64,000 nucleotides of DNA from Myxococcus stipitatus (GCF_021412625.1 NZ_JAKCFI010000012.1:1-64000), one strand, 5' to 3'. Shown: positions 51,574 through 61,881, counted from the stretch's first letter. A program made the numbers and translations. Notes: generated from the letters alone by a model not told the origin.

Positions 51574-54500
51574 TCAGGCCCCCGTGGCCTCGACGAGCCC
51601 CTGGAGGACCGCGGGCCCCTGGCACGGCAGCTCCACGACGAAGCGCGAGCCCGCGCCGAGCGTGCTCTCCGCCCGGACCCGTCCCCCGAGCGCCCCGACG
51701 ATTTCCCGGACGATGAACAGCCCCAGGCCCAGCCCACCGTACTCGCGCGACGAGACGGCGCGCTCGAAGCGGCCGAAGATGTGGGGAAGCCGCTCCTCGG
51801 GGATGCCGATGCCGCGGTCGAGCACGCTCAGCCGCACCTGGGCCTCGACCGCCTCCGCGCGCACGACGATGGGGCGACCGGCCCCGAACTTGAGCGCGTT
51901 GGACAACAGGTTGGTGACCACCTGCTCCAGTCGCACGCGGTCCCACGTCCCCGCGCAGCCCTCCGCGAGCTCGAGCTCGAGCGCGCAGCCCGAGCGCGCG
52001 ATGGCATCCGACATCCCCTCGACGACGTCCCGGACGACCTGCGCCAGGTCCACCCGCTCCAGGCTCAGGTGGAGGCGCCCCGTCTGGATGCGGGACACGT
52101 CGAGCAGCTCGTCCACCAGGTGGGCCAGGCGTCGGGTCTGGGCCTGGGTGACGCGCGAGGTGCGCAGGAGGGCGTCGCGCGTGGGGGCCTCGCTCCGGGC
52201 CAGCCCCTGCACGGACAGCTGGAGCGCGGTGATGGGGGTGTACAGCTCGTGCGCGGCGATGGAGAGGAACTCGTCGCGCAGGCGGATGGCCTCCTGGGCC
52301 TCGCGGTACAGCCGCGCGTTGTCCAGGGAGATGGCGGCGCGGCGCGCCAGCTCCCGCGCCAGCTCCAGGTCCGCCGGGCCGTAATGCCGCCCCGGCTCCG
52401 ACGAGACGAGGGAGATGACGCCGAGCGTGCGTCCCCGGGCGAGCAGCGGCACCACCATCAGGGTGCTCGCGCGCAGGCTGCGCATCAGCTCCACGTGTCG
52501 CGCGTCCCGGCACAGCGCCTCGAGCAGCCGGTCGCCGAGCTCCGGCAGCAGCATGGGCTCCCGGGTGCGCAGCACCGTGACGGCGGGCACCGTGGAGCTC
52601 CAGTCCGGTGAGTAGGATTCCTGCAGCTCCTGGGAGACGCGCTCCATGGCGGGGTCCGCGTGAGCGGTGGCCAGCCGGCGGATGGCGCCCGACGCATCGA
52701 CCACGTCGATGGTGCACACGGTGCACAGGTACGACACGCACAGCCGCGCCAGCCGCGCCAGCGTGGCCTCGTAGTCGAGCGACTCGGCGAGCAGCGCGCT
52801 CGACTCCGCCAGGAAGCGCACCGCCTCCTCGGCTCGGCGGCGCTCCTCGAACAGGAGGCTGTTCTCCAGGGAGATGGCCATCTGCGACGACAGCAGTTGG
52901 AGCACGCGCACGCGGTCCGGCGTGAAGGCGTGCGTGGCGAGATTGTTCTCCAGGTAGAGCACCCCCATCGTCCGCCCGTGACGGCGGATGGGCACCACCA
53001 GCGCCGACTTCACCCGCTGGCGGACGACGTAGGCGTCCGACACGAAGCGGCCCTGATGCACGGCGTCGCCGAGCACGACCGCGTCCCCCGTCCGGTACGC
53101 ATGGCCGATGAGCGACTCGGGCACGTGCTCCGAGCCGGCGAGCGGCAGGTGGACGCGGGAGACGGGCTCGCCCACCGCGCCCACCGCCTCGAGCACGAGC
53201 CGCCGCTGCTCCTCGAGCACCAGCGCCCCGCGCTGCGCGCCCGCCACCTCGAGACACACCGCCATGAGCTTCTCGAGAAGCCGCTCCAGGGCGACCTCGC
53301 CGGAGAGCGTCTGCGCGGCCTTGAGGATGCTGAGCAGGTCGAGCGACGCGCCCCGGAAGTCGTCCCCCGTCGGGGTGACGGCGCGCTCCCACATCCCCGG
53401 CTCCTGGGCCTGGAGGTCGGGGAACTCCTCCTGGAGGGCGGCCACCACGGCCTTGGCGCCCCAGCGCGCGAAGCCCTCGCGGGCCGCGCGCAGGTACAGC
53501 GTGGCCACGCGCTTGCGGCCCTGCGCGCCGTACAGCCGCCCCGCCAGCAGGTTCGCCAGCGCCTCGTCCTGGGGGAAGCCCTCCTCGCGCGCCCGGTCGA
53601 TGGCCTCGTCGAACAGCTCCGCCGCGTCCCCGAGCCGCCCCTCCAGCCGGGCCACCTCCGCGGCCAGCATCCGCTGGCGGTGGCGGAAGTTCTCCGGGCA
53701 GTTCCTCGCCCAGTGCTCGAAGCGTCGCAGCGCCGCGTCCACCTGGGCCACGAGCGCGGCGCGCTCCGCGCCCGTCACCTCGTCCGCGCACGCCCCCAGC
53801 GTGAGCGCGGCGAAGAAGGCATGCTCGGTGACGTTGAAGAGCGGCTGGACGAAGCGCAGGTAACCCTCCGACGCGCGGAGCGTGTCCCGCGCCCCCGCCA
53901 GGTCCCCCACCAGGAACGAGGTCTGCAATCGCAGCAGCTGGAACTGCCCGAGGATGGTCGGGTCTGCGCTCGCCGCCGCGAGGAAGGACCGCGTGTCGAA
54001 GCTCGCGTCGTCGTAGCTGGCGCGCTCGCGCGTGCGCCCCTGGAGACAGCGCACGGCCTGGCGCAGCGCCAGCTGCATGTCCGCCATGGCGTGCTGGCCG
54101 CTCTTGCGGTCGAAGGCCAGCGCGGACTCCACCTCCGCGTGCACGCGGTCCAGCTCCGTGCCCAGGCGCAGGCGGGTGAAGCTGGCTGACGCCAGCAGGT
54201 AGGCCACGTACTGCGGCTCCCCGCTCTCCAGTCCGGCGGCGATGCCCCGGCGCAACAGCGGCATGGAGGAGCGCAGCGGCTCACGCCAGTGGCGCAGGTA
54301 GAACAGGAACGCCGCCAGGACGCGGCACTCCTCGCGGGGGTTGCCCAGCCTGCGCACCAGCTCCACGCCCAGGTGGCTGAACGGGTGCCCCTGGGCGTAG
54401 TCCCCCTTCGACTCGCCGTAGACGAGGCCGAAGCACACGTACGCGAAGGCCGAATACAGCGAGTTGCCGTGGGCCAGCGTGAGGTTCAGCATGCGTGTGT

Positions 54501-57285
54501 AGATGAACGAGAACATCGGCGGGTCGGAGAACCAGGCCGCCACGCCCGCGTTCATCAACAGCCGCATGCAGCCCAGCTCCGTCCCCGCCTCCATGGCGGG
54601 CGCGGCGAGCAGCTCCACCTCCGTGCGCCCCCGCCGGTTCAGCTCCACCTGGGCCAGCTCCGCGTGGAACGCCGCCGTGGCGTCCCCCTCCGGCAGCGCC
54701 ATGCCGAACAGCCGCAGGCCCTCGCGCGCGTGCGCCATCGCCGCCACGTGGTCCCGGTCCAGGATGGCCGCGTTCATCCGGAGCACGAACAGGTCGGCCT
54801 TCTCCAGCGGCGTCACCGCGTGGGCCATCGACGTGTCGATGAGGCGCTCGGCCAGGGTCGCGTCGCCGGACAGCTGCGCGCACTCGGCCGCCTCCTGGTG
54901 CAGCCGCAGCATCAGCTCCGGCCGCGTGCGCCACGCATCCTCCGGCAGCAGCGTCATGGCGCGCGTGAAGTAGACAAGCGCCGACCCGAACGCGGACGCG
55001 TCCCGCACCTTCCGGCCCGCGCGGATGTTGAGGTCCGCGAGCCAGCCGCGCCCCTCCGCGTCCTCCATCCAGTCCCCGCCCAGGTGGAAGTGGTCGACCA
55101 CCTCGCACACACGCCGCTCCGCCTCCGCGCCGGAGGCGTCCTCCCACAGCCGCAGGCCGATGCGCCGATGCCACCGCGCCCGCTCCGCGTCCGACAGCAG
55201 CGAGTACGCCGCCTGCCTCACCCGGTCATGCGCGAAGCGGTAGGCGGCCTGGCGCGTGGAGGGGGCCTGCGCCGCCGCGTCCCCGGACGCGGGCGCGAAG
55301 CGGGGCGACCGTCCCTCCGGGACCAGCAGCCCCGCGCGCAGCGCGCGCCACAGTCCTCCCGCCGTCTCCTCCACGTCCCGGTCCACCACCCGCGACAGCA
55401 ACCTCAGGTCCACCGGACCGCGCAGACAGGCGGCGACCTCCAGCAGCCGCTGCGTGCCCGCCGGGAGCTCCCGGATGGCCTCCAGCATCAGCTCCACGAC
55501 GTTGTCGGTGACCTCCGCCTGCGCGATGCGCTCCAGGTCCCAGCGCCAGGCCCCCGCCTCCAGGTCGTACGCGAGCAACCCCGCGCGGTGCAGGTGGCGC
55601 AGGAAGTGGTCCACCGCGAAGGGGTTGCCGGCCGTCTTGTCCCTCACGAGCGCCGCGAGCGGCCGGGCCCGCTCCACGCCACAGCGCAGCGCGTCCGCGC
55701 ACAGCGAGGCGATGGCCTCCGGCCCGAGCGGCCCCAGCTCGATGCGGCGCGAGGGCGCCCCTGTCTTCGACGACAGCAGGCGCGCGAGCGGGTGTCCCGC
55801 CCCCCAGCCCGTGGAGCGGAACGCGCCCAGCAGCATCAGGTGGTGCAGCTCCGAGTCGGACGCCAGGCGCTCCAGCAGGTCCAGCGTCGCGGCGTCCGCC
55901 CACTGCAGGTCGTCGAGGAACAACACCAGCGGGGCCTGAGGCGTGGCCAGGTCGCGCAGGAAGGACTGGAAGACGAGGTGGAAGCGCGTGCCCGCCTCCT
56001 TCGGCCCCAGCACCGCCACCGGTGGCTGCTCGCCGACGAGCCGCTCCAGCTCCGGCAGGACGTCCGTGAGCACGCGCCCCTGCACGCCCAACGCCTCCTG
56101 CACCCTGCGTCGCCACGCGTCGACCTCCTCGGGGGGCTGCTCCAGCAGCGACTCCACGAGTCCACGCACGGCCTCCCGCAGCGCCGCGTACGGCATCTGC
56201 CCCTCGAGCTCCGGGCACTTGCCGGACAGGAAGCGGCCCCGGCCTCGCATGCGCCGGCGCAGCGATTCGGCGAGCGCCGTCTTTCCGCCCCCGGACGCAC
56301 CGGCCAGCACGAGCCACTCCCTCGCCCCCTCCTCGACGCGGACGAGCGCCTCGTCGAGCAGCGCCAGCTCCTCGTCCCGCCCGTAGAGGCGCTCGGGCAA
56401 CCCCAGCTCGCGGGCCAGGTCATGACGCCCCAGTTCGAACACGATGGGCGACGTGCCCGGGCCCCGCCACCTGCGCTGGACTTCGCGCAGGTCCTCCGCG
56501 AGCGCCTCGGCGCTCTGGTAGCGCTCCTCGGGGACCTTCGCGAGCAGGCGGAGCACCAGGTCGGAGAGGATGCCGGGCAGCCGCGGGTTCTTGTCCACGA
56601 GCGGCACGGGCGGCTGCGCCAGCAGCGTATGCACCAGCTCCGCGGCGTCCGTCGACATGAACGGCGCCTCTCCCGTCAGCATCTCGTAGAAGGAGGCGCC
56701 CAGCGCGTAGAGGTCCGCGCGGTGGTCCACGAGCCGGTGGAGCCGGCCCGTCTGCTCCGGCGCGATGTAGCGCAGCGTCCCCTCGAAGCCGCCAGGGACC
56801 CCGGACTCCTGTGTCGCGCCCGGCACGCGCGTGGCCAGGTCGAAGTCGATCATCACCAGGCGCCGTCCGCCGGGAGTCACCGCGAGGTTGGCCGGGCTCA
56901 GGTCCCTGTGGATGACCCGCCGTCGATGCAGCGCCCCGAGCGAGGAGGCGAGGTCCACGGCCAGCTCCAGGAAGACGTCGACCTCCAGGGGCCCTCGCCG
57001 CAGCCATTCCTGGAGGTCACACGGCCCGGCGTCCTCCAGGACGAGCGCGGGCAGTCCCGCGAGGTCCTCCAGCGCCACCGTCCGCTCGATGCCCGGCACG
57101 TCCCGCAGGTCGCGGAGCATGTCGTGCTCGTGGCGGAGCATCGCGGCGCTGCTGTCCGCCAGCGGGCCTTCGCGCACGAGCTTCAGGACCCGAGCCGAGC
57201 CCGAATCCGTCCATGCACGGAACACGTCGAAGCGGTGCCCGCGGTAGATCCGCCGGACATCCTGGTAGCCGGGCAGCTCCCACAT
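51574..57285 (-). CDS. Ser/Thr kinase - AAA - GAF - histidine kinase fusion
   Basis: 1903 residues. Ser/Thr kinase domain at about 5-270 (IHRDLSPANLAV, MIDFDLATRV, GTLRYIAPEQTGR), AAA/STAND ATPase (about 300-680; LAGASGGGKTALAES, VLFLDDLQWADA), helical repeats, two GAF domains (about 1300-1660), HisKA with FLSIAAHELYTPITAL (phospho-His) and a HATPase (DRGIGIPEERLPHIF, GGLGLGLFIVREI). No receiver domain follows. One of the hybrid kinases common in myxobacteria, coupling several inputs to phosphotransfer. ATG 57285 is preferred to TTG 57303. Confidence 0.9.
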   Translation of the reverse strand: MWELPGYQDVRRIYRGHRFDVFRAWTDSGSARVLKLVREGPLADSSAAMLRHEHDMLRDLRDVPGIERTVALEDLAGLPALVLEDAGPCDLQEWLRRGPLEVDVFLELAVDLASSLGALHRRRVIHRDLSPANLAVTPGGRRLVMIDFDLATRVPGATQESGVPGGFEGTLRYIAPEQTGRLHRLVDHRADLYALGASFYEMLTGEAPFMSTDAAELVHTLLAQPPVPLVDKNPRLPGILSDLVLRLLAKVPEERYQSAEALAEDLREVQRRWRGPGTSPIVFELGRHDLARELGLPERLYGRDEELALLDEALVRVEEGAREWLVLAGASGGGKTALAESLRRRMRGRGRFLSGKCPELEGQMPYAALREAVRGLVESLLEQPPEEVDAWRRRVQEALGVQGRVLTDVLPELERLVGEQPPVAVLGPKEAGTRFHLVFQSFLRDLATPQAPLVLFLDDLQWADAATLDLLERLASDSELHHLMLLGAFRSTGWGAGHPLARLLSSKTGAPSRRIELGPLGPEAIASLCADALRCGVERARPLAALVRDKTAGNPFAVDHFLRHLHRAGLLAYDLEAGAWRWDLERIAQAEVTDNVVELMLEAIRELPAGTQRLLEVAACLRGPVDLRLLSRVVDRDVEETAGGLWRALRAGLLVPEGRSPRFAPASGDAAAQAPSTRQAAYRFAHDRVRQAAYSLLSDAERARWHRRIGLRLWEDASGAEAERRVCEVVDHFHLGGDWMEDAEGRGWLADLNIRAGRKVRDASAFGSALVYFTRAMTLLPEDAWRTRPELMLRLHQEAAECAQLSGDATLAERLIDTSMAHAVTPLEKADLFVLRMNAAILDRDHVAAMAHAREGLRLFGMALPEGDATAAFHAELAQVELNRRGRTEVELLAAPAMEAGTELGCMRLLMNAGVAAWFSDPPMFSFIYTRMLNLTLAHGNSLYSAFAYVCFGLVYGESKGDYAQGHPFSHLGVELVRRLGNPREECRVLAAFLFYLRHWREPLRSSMPLLRRGIAAGLESGEPQYVAYLLASASFTRLRLGTELDRVHAEVESALAFDRKSGQHAMADMQLALRQAVRCLQGRTRERASYDDASFDTRSFLAAASADPTILGQFQLLRLQTSFLVGDLAGARDTLRASEGYLRFVQPLFNVTEHAFFAALTLGACADEVTGAERAALVAQVDAALRRFEHWARNCPENFRHRQRMLAAEVARLEGRLGDAAELFDEAIDRAREEGFPQDEALANLLAGRLYGAQGRKRVATLYLRAAREGFARWGAKAVVAALQEEFPDLQAQEPGMWERAVTPTGDDFRGASLDLLSILKAAQTLSGEVALERLLEKLMAVCLEVAGAQRGALVLEEQRRLVLEAVGAVGEPVSRVHLPLAGSEHVPESLIGHAYRTGDAVVLGDAVHQGRFVSDAYVVRQRVKSALVVPIRRHGRTMGVLYLENNLATHAFTPDRVRVLQLLSSQMAISLENSLLFEERRRAEEAVRFLAESSALLAESLDYEATLARLARLCVSYLCTVCTIDVVDASGAIRRLATAHADPAMERVSQELQESYSPDWSSTVPAVTVLRTREPMLLPELGDRLLEALCRDARHVELMRSLRASTLMVVPLLARGRTLGVISLVSSEPGRHYGPADLELARELARRAAISLDNARLYREAQEAIRLRDEFLSIAAHELYTPITALQLSVQGLARSEAPTRDALLRTSRVTQAQTRRLAHLVDELLDVSRIQTGRLHLSLERVDLAQVVRDVVEGMSDAIARSGCALELELAEGCAGTWDRVRLEQVVTNLLSNALKFGAGRPIVVRAEAVEAQVRLSVLDRGIGIPEERLPHIFGRFERAVSSREYGGLGLGLFIVREIVGALGGRVRAESTLGAGSRFVVELPCQGPAVLQGLVEATGA

Positions 57286-57881
57286 CACGGCCCTCAACGG
57301 CAATCCCCCCGTGGAAAGTGCACACGACGACGGCTCCAGGTGCCCCCCGAGCTAACGAACACCTCCCGCGGACTGTCCAGGGGTGGAGGGCGGCCCCCGC
57401 TCGATCGCCAACATGCCAGGGGTCCGGAGCGTGGGAATCGGACGATTCGAGTTCGCGCTCCGCGACGTCGAAGCGCGAGAGGAAGGGAGGCCGCTCCCGC
57501 CCTCTCGGCACCGTGCGACCCACGAGGTCGAGCGACAGGAGCCCTCCCACGAAGTCGCTCCCCGTCAGCGTGACGTCCTCGCCCTCGAGCGTCGCGGTGA
57601 CCTCCACGCCGTCGCCCGCGCGCGCGAGCATCAACGTCCGGCCCTCCGGGAGGACCACCCGACGCGCCGCACTCCGGACGGAGAGATGCCGTGTCGTCGA
57701 AGCGCGGCGCGTACGCGCCCTGGACTTCGCAGCCCCCGCGCCGCGCTCACCAGCGATGGCCCCTGGGAACGAGGGCGCGTCCGCCAAGGTCCTCGCGACC
57801 CCAGGTCCGTCATCGCCCTCCGGGACGACTCGGTCCGTTCGTCGCGCGCGGGTGGAGCACGCGGGTTACCATGGCGGGCTC
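57286..57881 (-). other. Gap holding a coding-like minus-strand frame of uncertain status
   Basis: From about 57787 a minus-strand frame with strong G/C third positions reads VVLPEGRTLMLARAGDG, EDVTLTGSDFVGGLLSL and PPFLSRFDVAERE, then loses coding character near 57400 and has no stop until 57017 inside the kinase gene. It may be a real gene of unknown family broken by a frameshift, or a chance frame. On the plus strand the M50 gene begins at 57882. Confidence 0.35.
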
Positions 57882-59054
57882 ATGAGGCCCCACTTCCACG
57901 TGGCCGGCTTCCCGGTCCGCGTCCGCCCGCTCTTCTTCCTCACCGTGCTCGCCACGGGGTGGAGCCTCACGCGTGACGTGGCGCAGCTGGCGCTGTGGAC
58001 GGCGGTGGTCTTCGTGTCCATCCTCGCGCACGAGCTGGGACACGCGCTGGCGTTCCGCCGCTACGGCAGCCCGGCGCGAATCGAGCTGCACGGCATGGGC
58101 GGCACCGCGCACGCCGAGGACGGCGGTCGGCTGACGCACCGGCAGCTGGCGTGGGTGAGCTTCGCGGGCCCCGGCGCCGGCTTCGTCCTGGGTGGACTGG
58201 TGTGGGCCGCCGCGAGGCTGGCGCCCCCGGGCGTGACGGACGGCCGCGTGGGCCAGGTGGTGGACATGCTGCTGCTGGCCAACGTGGGCTGGGGGCTGTT
58301 CAACCTGTTGCCCTTCCAACCCCTGGATGGCGGCCACCTGCTGGCCTCGCTGGTGCGCGCGTGGAGGGGCTACCGCCACGAGCGGCTGCTGCATCGGGTG
58401 GGCATCGTCACGGCGGCGCTCGTGGTGGGCTACGCCATCTGGGCCCGGCAGCTCTGGATGGGCATGCTCGCGCTCACCATCGGCGTGCTCAACCTGGAGC
58501 AGCTCCGCCGCCTCCCTCCGGATGTCGCCCTGGCCCCGACGCCCGCGCGCGAGGGCCGCCAACGCCGCCGGAGCGCTTGGGGCTGGTTTGGGAGGCGCTC
58601 CTCCTCCCTCCCGCGACGCGGCCCGTCGCTCATGGGGGCCGTCACCCTGGACGAGCTGCTCGGACGGACAGCGCCCGCGTCCCCGCACACCGCCCCGGTG
58701 GACCCATCCCTCGAACAGGCCCGGGACGAGGCCGAGCCTCCCCGAGACCCCGCCGTGGTGGGACGGCTGCTGCTCGACAGTGGACTGTCCTCCCTGGCCA
58801 TCCGCCCCCTCCAGGAAGCCTTCGCCCAGGCCCCCTCCTCCAGCACGGGGCACTCGCTCGTGCTCGCCCTCCTGGAGACCGGACGCACCGAGGAGCTGGC
58901 GGTGCTGCTGTCCGGCCCCCGGGCCACCTATCTTTCCGAGGACTCCCTGGAGGTCATCGCCCTTCGGGCGAGGGACGCCCAGGAGGTCGCGCTGGCCGAC
59001 CGCGTCACGGCCCTGCGGCGGGCCCGCGCTCCTAAGTCGGATGAGCGAGGCTGA
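57882..59054 (+). CDS. M50-family site-2-type membrane protease
   Basis: 390 residues. Membrane zinc peptidase: HExxH in SILAHELGHALAF within a helix, second metal motif LPFQPLDGGHLL, hydrophobic segments from about residue 12 to 215. The C-terminal 175 residues (about 215-390) are soluble and repeat-like (LDSGLSSLAIRPLQEAF). Cuts membrane-bound regulators inside the bilayer. ATG 57882 gives the membrane start PHFHVAGFPVRVRPLFFLTV. Partners unknown. Confidence 0.85.
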   Translation: MRPHFHVAGFPVRVRPLFFLTVLATGWSLTRDVAQLALWTAVVFVSILAHELGHALAFRRYGSPARIELHGMGGTAHAEDGGRLTHRQLAWVSFAGPGAGFVLGGLVWAAARLAPPGVTDGRVGQVVDMLLLANVGWGLFNLLPFQPLDGGHLLASLVRAWRGYRHERLLHRVGIVTAALVVGYAIWARQLWMGMLALTIGVLNLEQLRRLPPDVALAPTPAREGRQRRRSAWGWFGRRSSSLPRRGPSLMGAVTLDELLGRTAPASPHTAPVDPSLEQARDEAEPPRDPAVVGRLLLDSGLSSLAIRPLQEAFAQAPSSSTGHSLVLALLETGRTEELAVLLSGPRATYLSEDSLEVIALRARDAQEVALADRVTALRRARAPKSDERG

Positions 59055-59177
59055 TTGCCGCGCCGCGCCACCGGCGCTCCATTGCCCGATGGGTTACCCA
59101 GGGGGCGTGTTCGACTTGAGAAATCGGGGCGCATCCGGGTTATAGGGGCGTCCCCTCCAGCCAGAGGAAGCCCGCGC

Positions 59178-60185
59178 GTGTCTCGACCCCGCCTCATCAA
59201 AGAATCGTCCGCGCCGCTCCCACTCGACAGGGAGCTGCTGGTCCGCATCCACGACCTCATGGTCAAAACGCGCACCCTCGAGGAGCGCCTCATCCAGATG
59301 TACAAGCAGGGCCACGGCTACTTCTGGATTGGCGGTCCCGGCGAGGAGGCGTTCAACGTCCCGCTCGGCCTGCTCATGAAGAAGGGCCAGGGCCCGGAAT
59401 ACGACTACCTGCACGCCCACTACCGGCAGTCCGGCACGCTGCTCGCGCTGGGCGAGGAGCCCATCGGGGCGCTGCGGCAGATGAAGAACACCGCGACGGA
59501 CCCCTATTCGGGCGGCCGCAACTTCGCGGGCCACTTCTCGCTGCGCAAGTACAACGTGGCCCCGGTCAGCTCGCCCATCGAGGTGCAGTACGCCATCGCG
59601 CCGGGCACGGCCATGGTGCAGAAGCGCCTGGGCGGCGACGGCATCACCATCGTCACCGGCGGCGACGCGGGCACGGCCGAGGGCGATTTCGCCTCGTGCC
59701 TGGTGTGGTCGAGCCGCCCCGCAAACCCGCTGCCCATCCTCATCATCGTCACCAACAACAAGTGGGGCATCTCCACCTCCGGTGACGGGCAGCACGGCGA
59801 GACGCGGGTGAGCGACCGCGGCAAGGCCTTCAACATCCAGTCGAAGACCATCAACGGCAACGACCCGGTGGAGGCGTACCAGGAGCTGAAGGCGGCGATG
59901 GAGTACGTGCGCAAGGAGCGCAAGCCCTTCCTCCTGGAGGCCATGGTGTCGCGCCTGTACGGCCACTCGTCCGCGTCCGGCGCGAACTACGTGGCGGACG
60001 AGGTGGACTGCCTGAAGACCTTCGAGGCGCGGTTGGAGCAGGAGGGCGTCCTCACGCGGCAGCAGATGGACGACCTGCGCAACCGCTACACGGAGGAGAT
60101 GGCCGCCGCCGCCCGCACCGCGCGCGACGAGCCGCTGCCCGCCCCGGAAACCATCTGGAAGCACATCTTCGCGGAGGACAAGTAA
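59178..60185 (+). CDS. 2-oxo acid dehydrogenase E1 component, alpha subunit
   Basis: 335 residues from GTG 59178 (aggaag upstream). TPP fold: MYKQGHGYFWIGGPGEEA, AHYRQSGTLLALG, TGGDAGTAEGDFASCL with the NN(KW) end in VTNNKWGIS, and GHSSASGAN. Pairs with the beta subunit 3 bp downstream to decarboxylate a 2-oxo acid, pyruvate or a branched-chain acid, the latter fitting myxobacterial branched fatty acid synthesis. E2/E3 genes are not in the window. Confidence 0.88.
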   Translation: MSRPRLIKESSAPLPLDRELLVRIHDLMVKTRTLEERLIQMYKQGHGYFWIGGPGEEAFNVPLGLLMKKGQGPEYDYLHAHYRQSGTLLALGEEPIGALRQMKNTATDPYSGGRNFAGHFSLRKYNVAPVSSPIEVQYAIAPGTAMVQKRLGGDGITIVTGGDAGTAEGDFASCLVWSSRPANPLPILIIVTNNKWGISTSGDGQHGETRVSDRGKAFNIQSKTINGNDPVEAYQELKAAMEYVRKERKPFLLEAMVSRLYGHSSASGANYVADEVDCLKTFEARLEQEGVLTRQQMDDLRNRYTEEMAAAARTARDEPLPAPETIWKHIFAEDK

Positions 60186-60188
60186 CCC

Positions 60189-61244
60189 ATGGCCAACATG
60201 GCACAGGCCATTCGCATGGCCCTCCACTACGCCGAGGAGAAGCTCGGCGTGACGGACATCTTCGGCGAGGACGTGGGCGCGCCGCTGGGCGGCGTCTTCA
60301 CCTGCACGCAGGGCCTGAAGACGACGTGGAACTCGCCGCTCGACGAGCGCGGAATCATCGGCGCGGCCATGGGCATCGCCATGGGCGGCGGGCGTCCGGT
60401 CGCGGAGATCCAGTTCTGCGACTACGTCTACAACACCATCGACCTGCTGAAGCTGGCGGGCAACACCTGCTGGTCGAGCAACGGTGACTGGAACCTGCCC
60501 ATGGTGGTGCGCACGCCGGTGGGCAGCGGCATCCGCGGGTCCATCTACCACTCGCACTCGTTCGACGCGACGATGACCCACATCCCCGGCTGGAAGGTGG
60601 TCATGCCCTCCACGCCGCTGGACGCGTACGGCCTGCTCATCTCCGCCTGCAAGGAGCAGAACCCGGTCATGTTCCTGGAGCCCAAGGCGCTGTTGCGCGT
60701 CAAGGGCGAGGAGCGCATCCCCGGCGAGCCAGACGACGACCGCGCGCTGTCGAAGCTCATCGACGCGCCGCTGGGCGACCGCTCCCAGTGGGTGCCGCAG
60801 TGGCCCCAGTTGGAGGAGTACGCGGTGCCCATCGGCAAGGGCAAGCTGGTGCGCGAGGGCACCCAGGTGACGGTGGTCAGCTACGGCCGCACCCTGCCCC
60901 TGTGCGCGCGCGCCGCCGCCACGCTGGCCGACGAGGGCCTCAGCGTGGAGGTCATCGACCTGCGCTCGCTGTGGCCGTACGACTGGGAGATGATCAAGTC
61001 CTCCGTCCAGAAGACGGGCCGCGTGCTCTTCGTCAACGAGGACACGGAGGTCACCAACTTCGGCGAGCACCTGATGCGGCGCACCGTGGAGGAGCTGTTC
61101 TACTCGCTGCTGGCCGCGCCCCGGCTCGTGGCCGGCAAGTTCGTCCCCGGCATCGGCCTGGCCGACACGCTGGAGATGGCCTCCGTGCCCCAGCAGAACG
61201 ACATCACCACCGCGTTGCGGACCCTCGCGAACGAGCAGCCGTAA
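60189..61244 (+). CDS. 2-oxo acid dehydrogenase E1 component, beta subunit
   Basis: 351 residues: IFGEDVGAPLGGVF, PLDERGIIGAAMGIAMGG, EIQFCDYVYNTIDLL, SYGRTLPLCARAA and VLFVNEDTEVTNFGEHL cover the transketolase-like and C-terminal domains. Completes the E1 heterotetramer with the product of 59178. A terminator hairpin follows 20 bp after the stop. Confidence 0.9.
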   Translation: MANMAQAIRMALHYAEEKLGVTDIFGEDVGAPLGGVFTCTQGLKTTWNSPLDERGIIGAAMGIAMGGGRPVAEIQFCDYVYNTIDLLKLAGNTCWSSNGDWNLPMVVRTPVGSGIRGSIYHSHSFDATMTHIPGWKVVMPSTPLDAYGLLISACKEQNPVMFLEPKALLRVKGEERIPGEPDDDRALSKLIDAPLGDRSQWVPQWPQLEEYAVPIGKGKLVREGTQVTVVSYGRTLPLCARAAATLADEGLSVEVIDLRSLWPYDWEMIKSSVQKTGRVLFVNEDTEVTNFGEHLMRRTVEELFYSLLAAPRLVAGKFVPGIGLADTLEMASVPQQNDITTALRTLANEQP

Positions 61245-61264
61245 GGGCCACACCCACAATCACC

Positions 61265-61285
61265 CCGTGGGCAAAGGGCCCACGG
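61265..61285. terminator. Hairpin after the E1 operon
   Basis: ccgtgggc-aaagg-gcccacgg, perfect 8-bp stem with a 5-base loop, 20 bp past the beta-subunit stop. No long U-run. Confidence 0.65.
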
Positions 61286-61350
61286 AAGGCACCGGGGCCG
61301 TCGTTCCTCTTTGGAGGAGCGGCGGCCATTTCGTTAGACTCCCAACTGCC

Positions 61351-61845
61351 TTGTCACAGCCAATCGTCCGCACCGTCACCCCCGTTGGAGCAGAAGCCCC
61401 CGCCTTCCGCATTCGCCGCGCGCGCCGCGGTGACGCAGAGGCCATGGCGTCACTGCTACGGGAGCTGGGCTATCCGCAGGGCACCGACCAGCAGACGGTG
61501 CATTGGGTCGTGAGCCATCCGGAGATTGAAATCTTCGTGGCGGGAGACCCGCAGGACCGGCCCGTGGGCATGGTGTCCTTCTCCCACCGGCCGCAGCTGC
61601 GGCTGCGCGGGCGCGTGGCCACCATCGACGAGCTGGTGGTGACGGAGGCCTGGCGGCGCCGCGGCGTGGGCCGCGCGCTCATCAAGCAGATCCTCGAGCG
61701 GTGCAAGGTGCTCAGCGCCCGCCAGCTCCAGCTCGTCTCGCCCATGGCCACCAGCCCGGAGGCGCGCGGCTTCTACACCGCGTGCGGCTTCTCGGAGATC
61801 GACGCGGGCGTGTTCCGCCACCTGGAGACGGAGGGGCGCCGCTAG
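61351..61845 (+). CDS. GNAT-family N-acetyltransferase
   Basis: 164 residues. GNAT core: FRIRRARRGDAEAMASLLRELGY, VGMVSFSH, IDELVVTEAWRRRGVGRALIKQIL (acetyl-CoA loop RRRGVG) and FYTACGFSEIDAGVFRHL. Substrate not readable. The frame is open back to 61267 but those codons lie across the terminator hairpin. TTG 61351 is chosen, and the start is uncertain. Confidence 0.8.
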   Translation: MSQPIVRTVTPVGAEAPAFRIRRARRGDAEAMASLLRELGYPQGTDQQTVHWVVSHPEIEIFVAGDPQDRPVGMVSFSHRPQLRLRGRVATIDELVVTEAWRRRGVGRALIKQILERCKVLSARQLQLVSPMATSPEARGFYTACGFSEIDAGVFRHLETEGRR

Positions 61846-61881
61846 CGCGGGCGTCCCGTTCCCCTCCGGGGCGCGAGCCCC

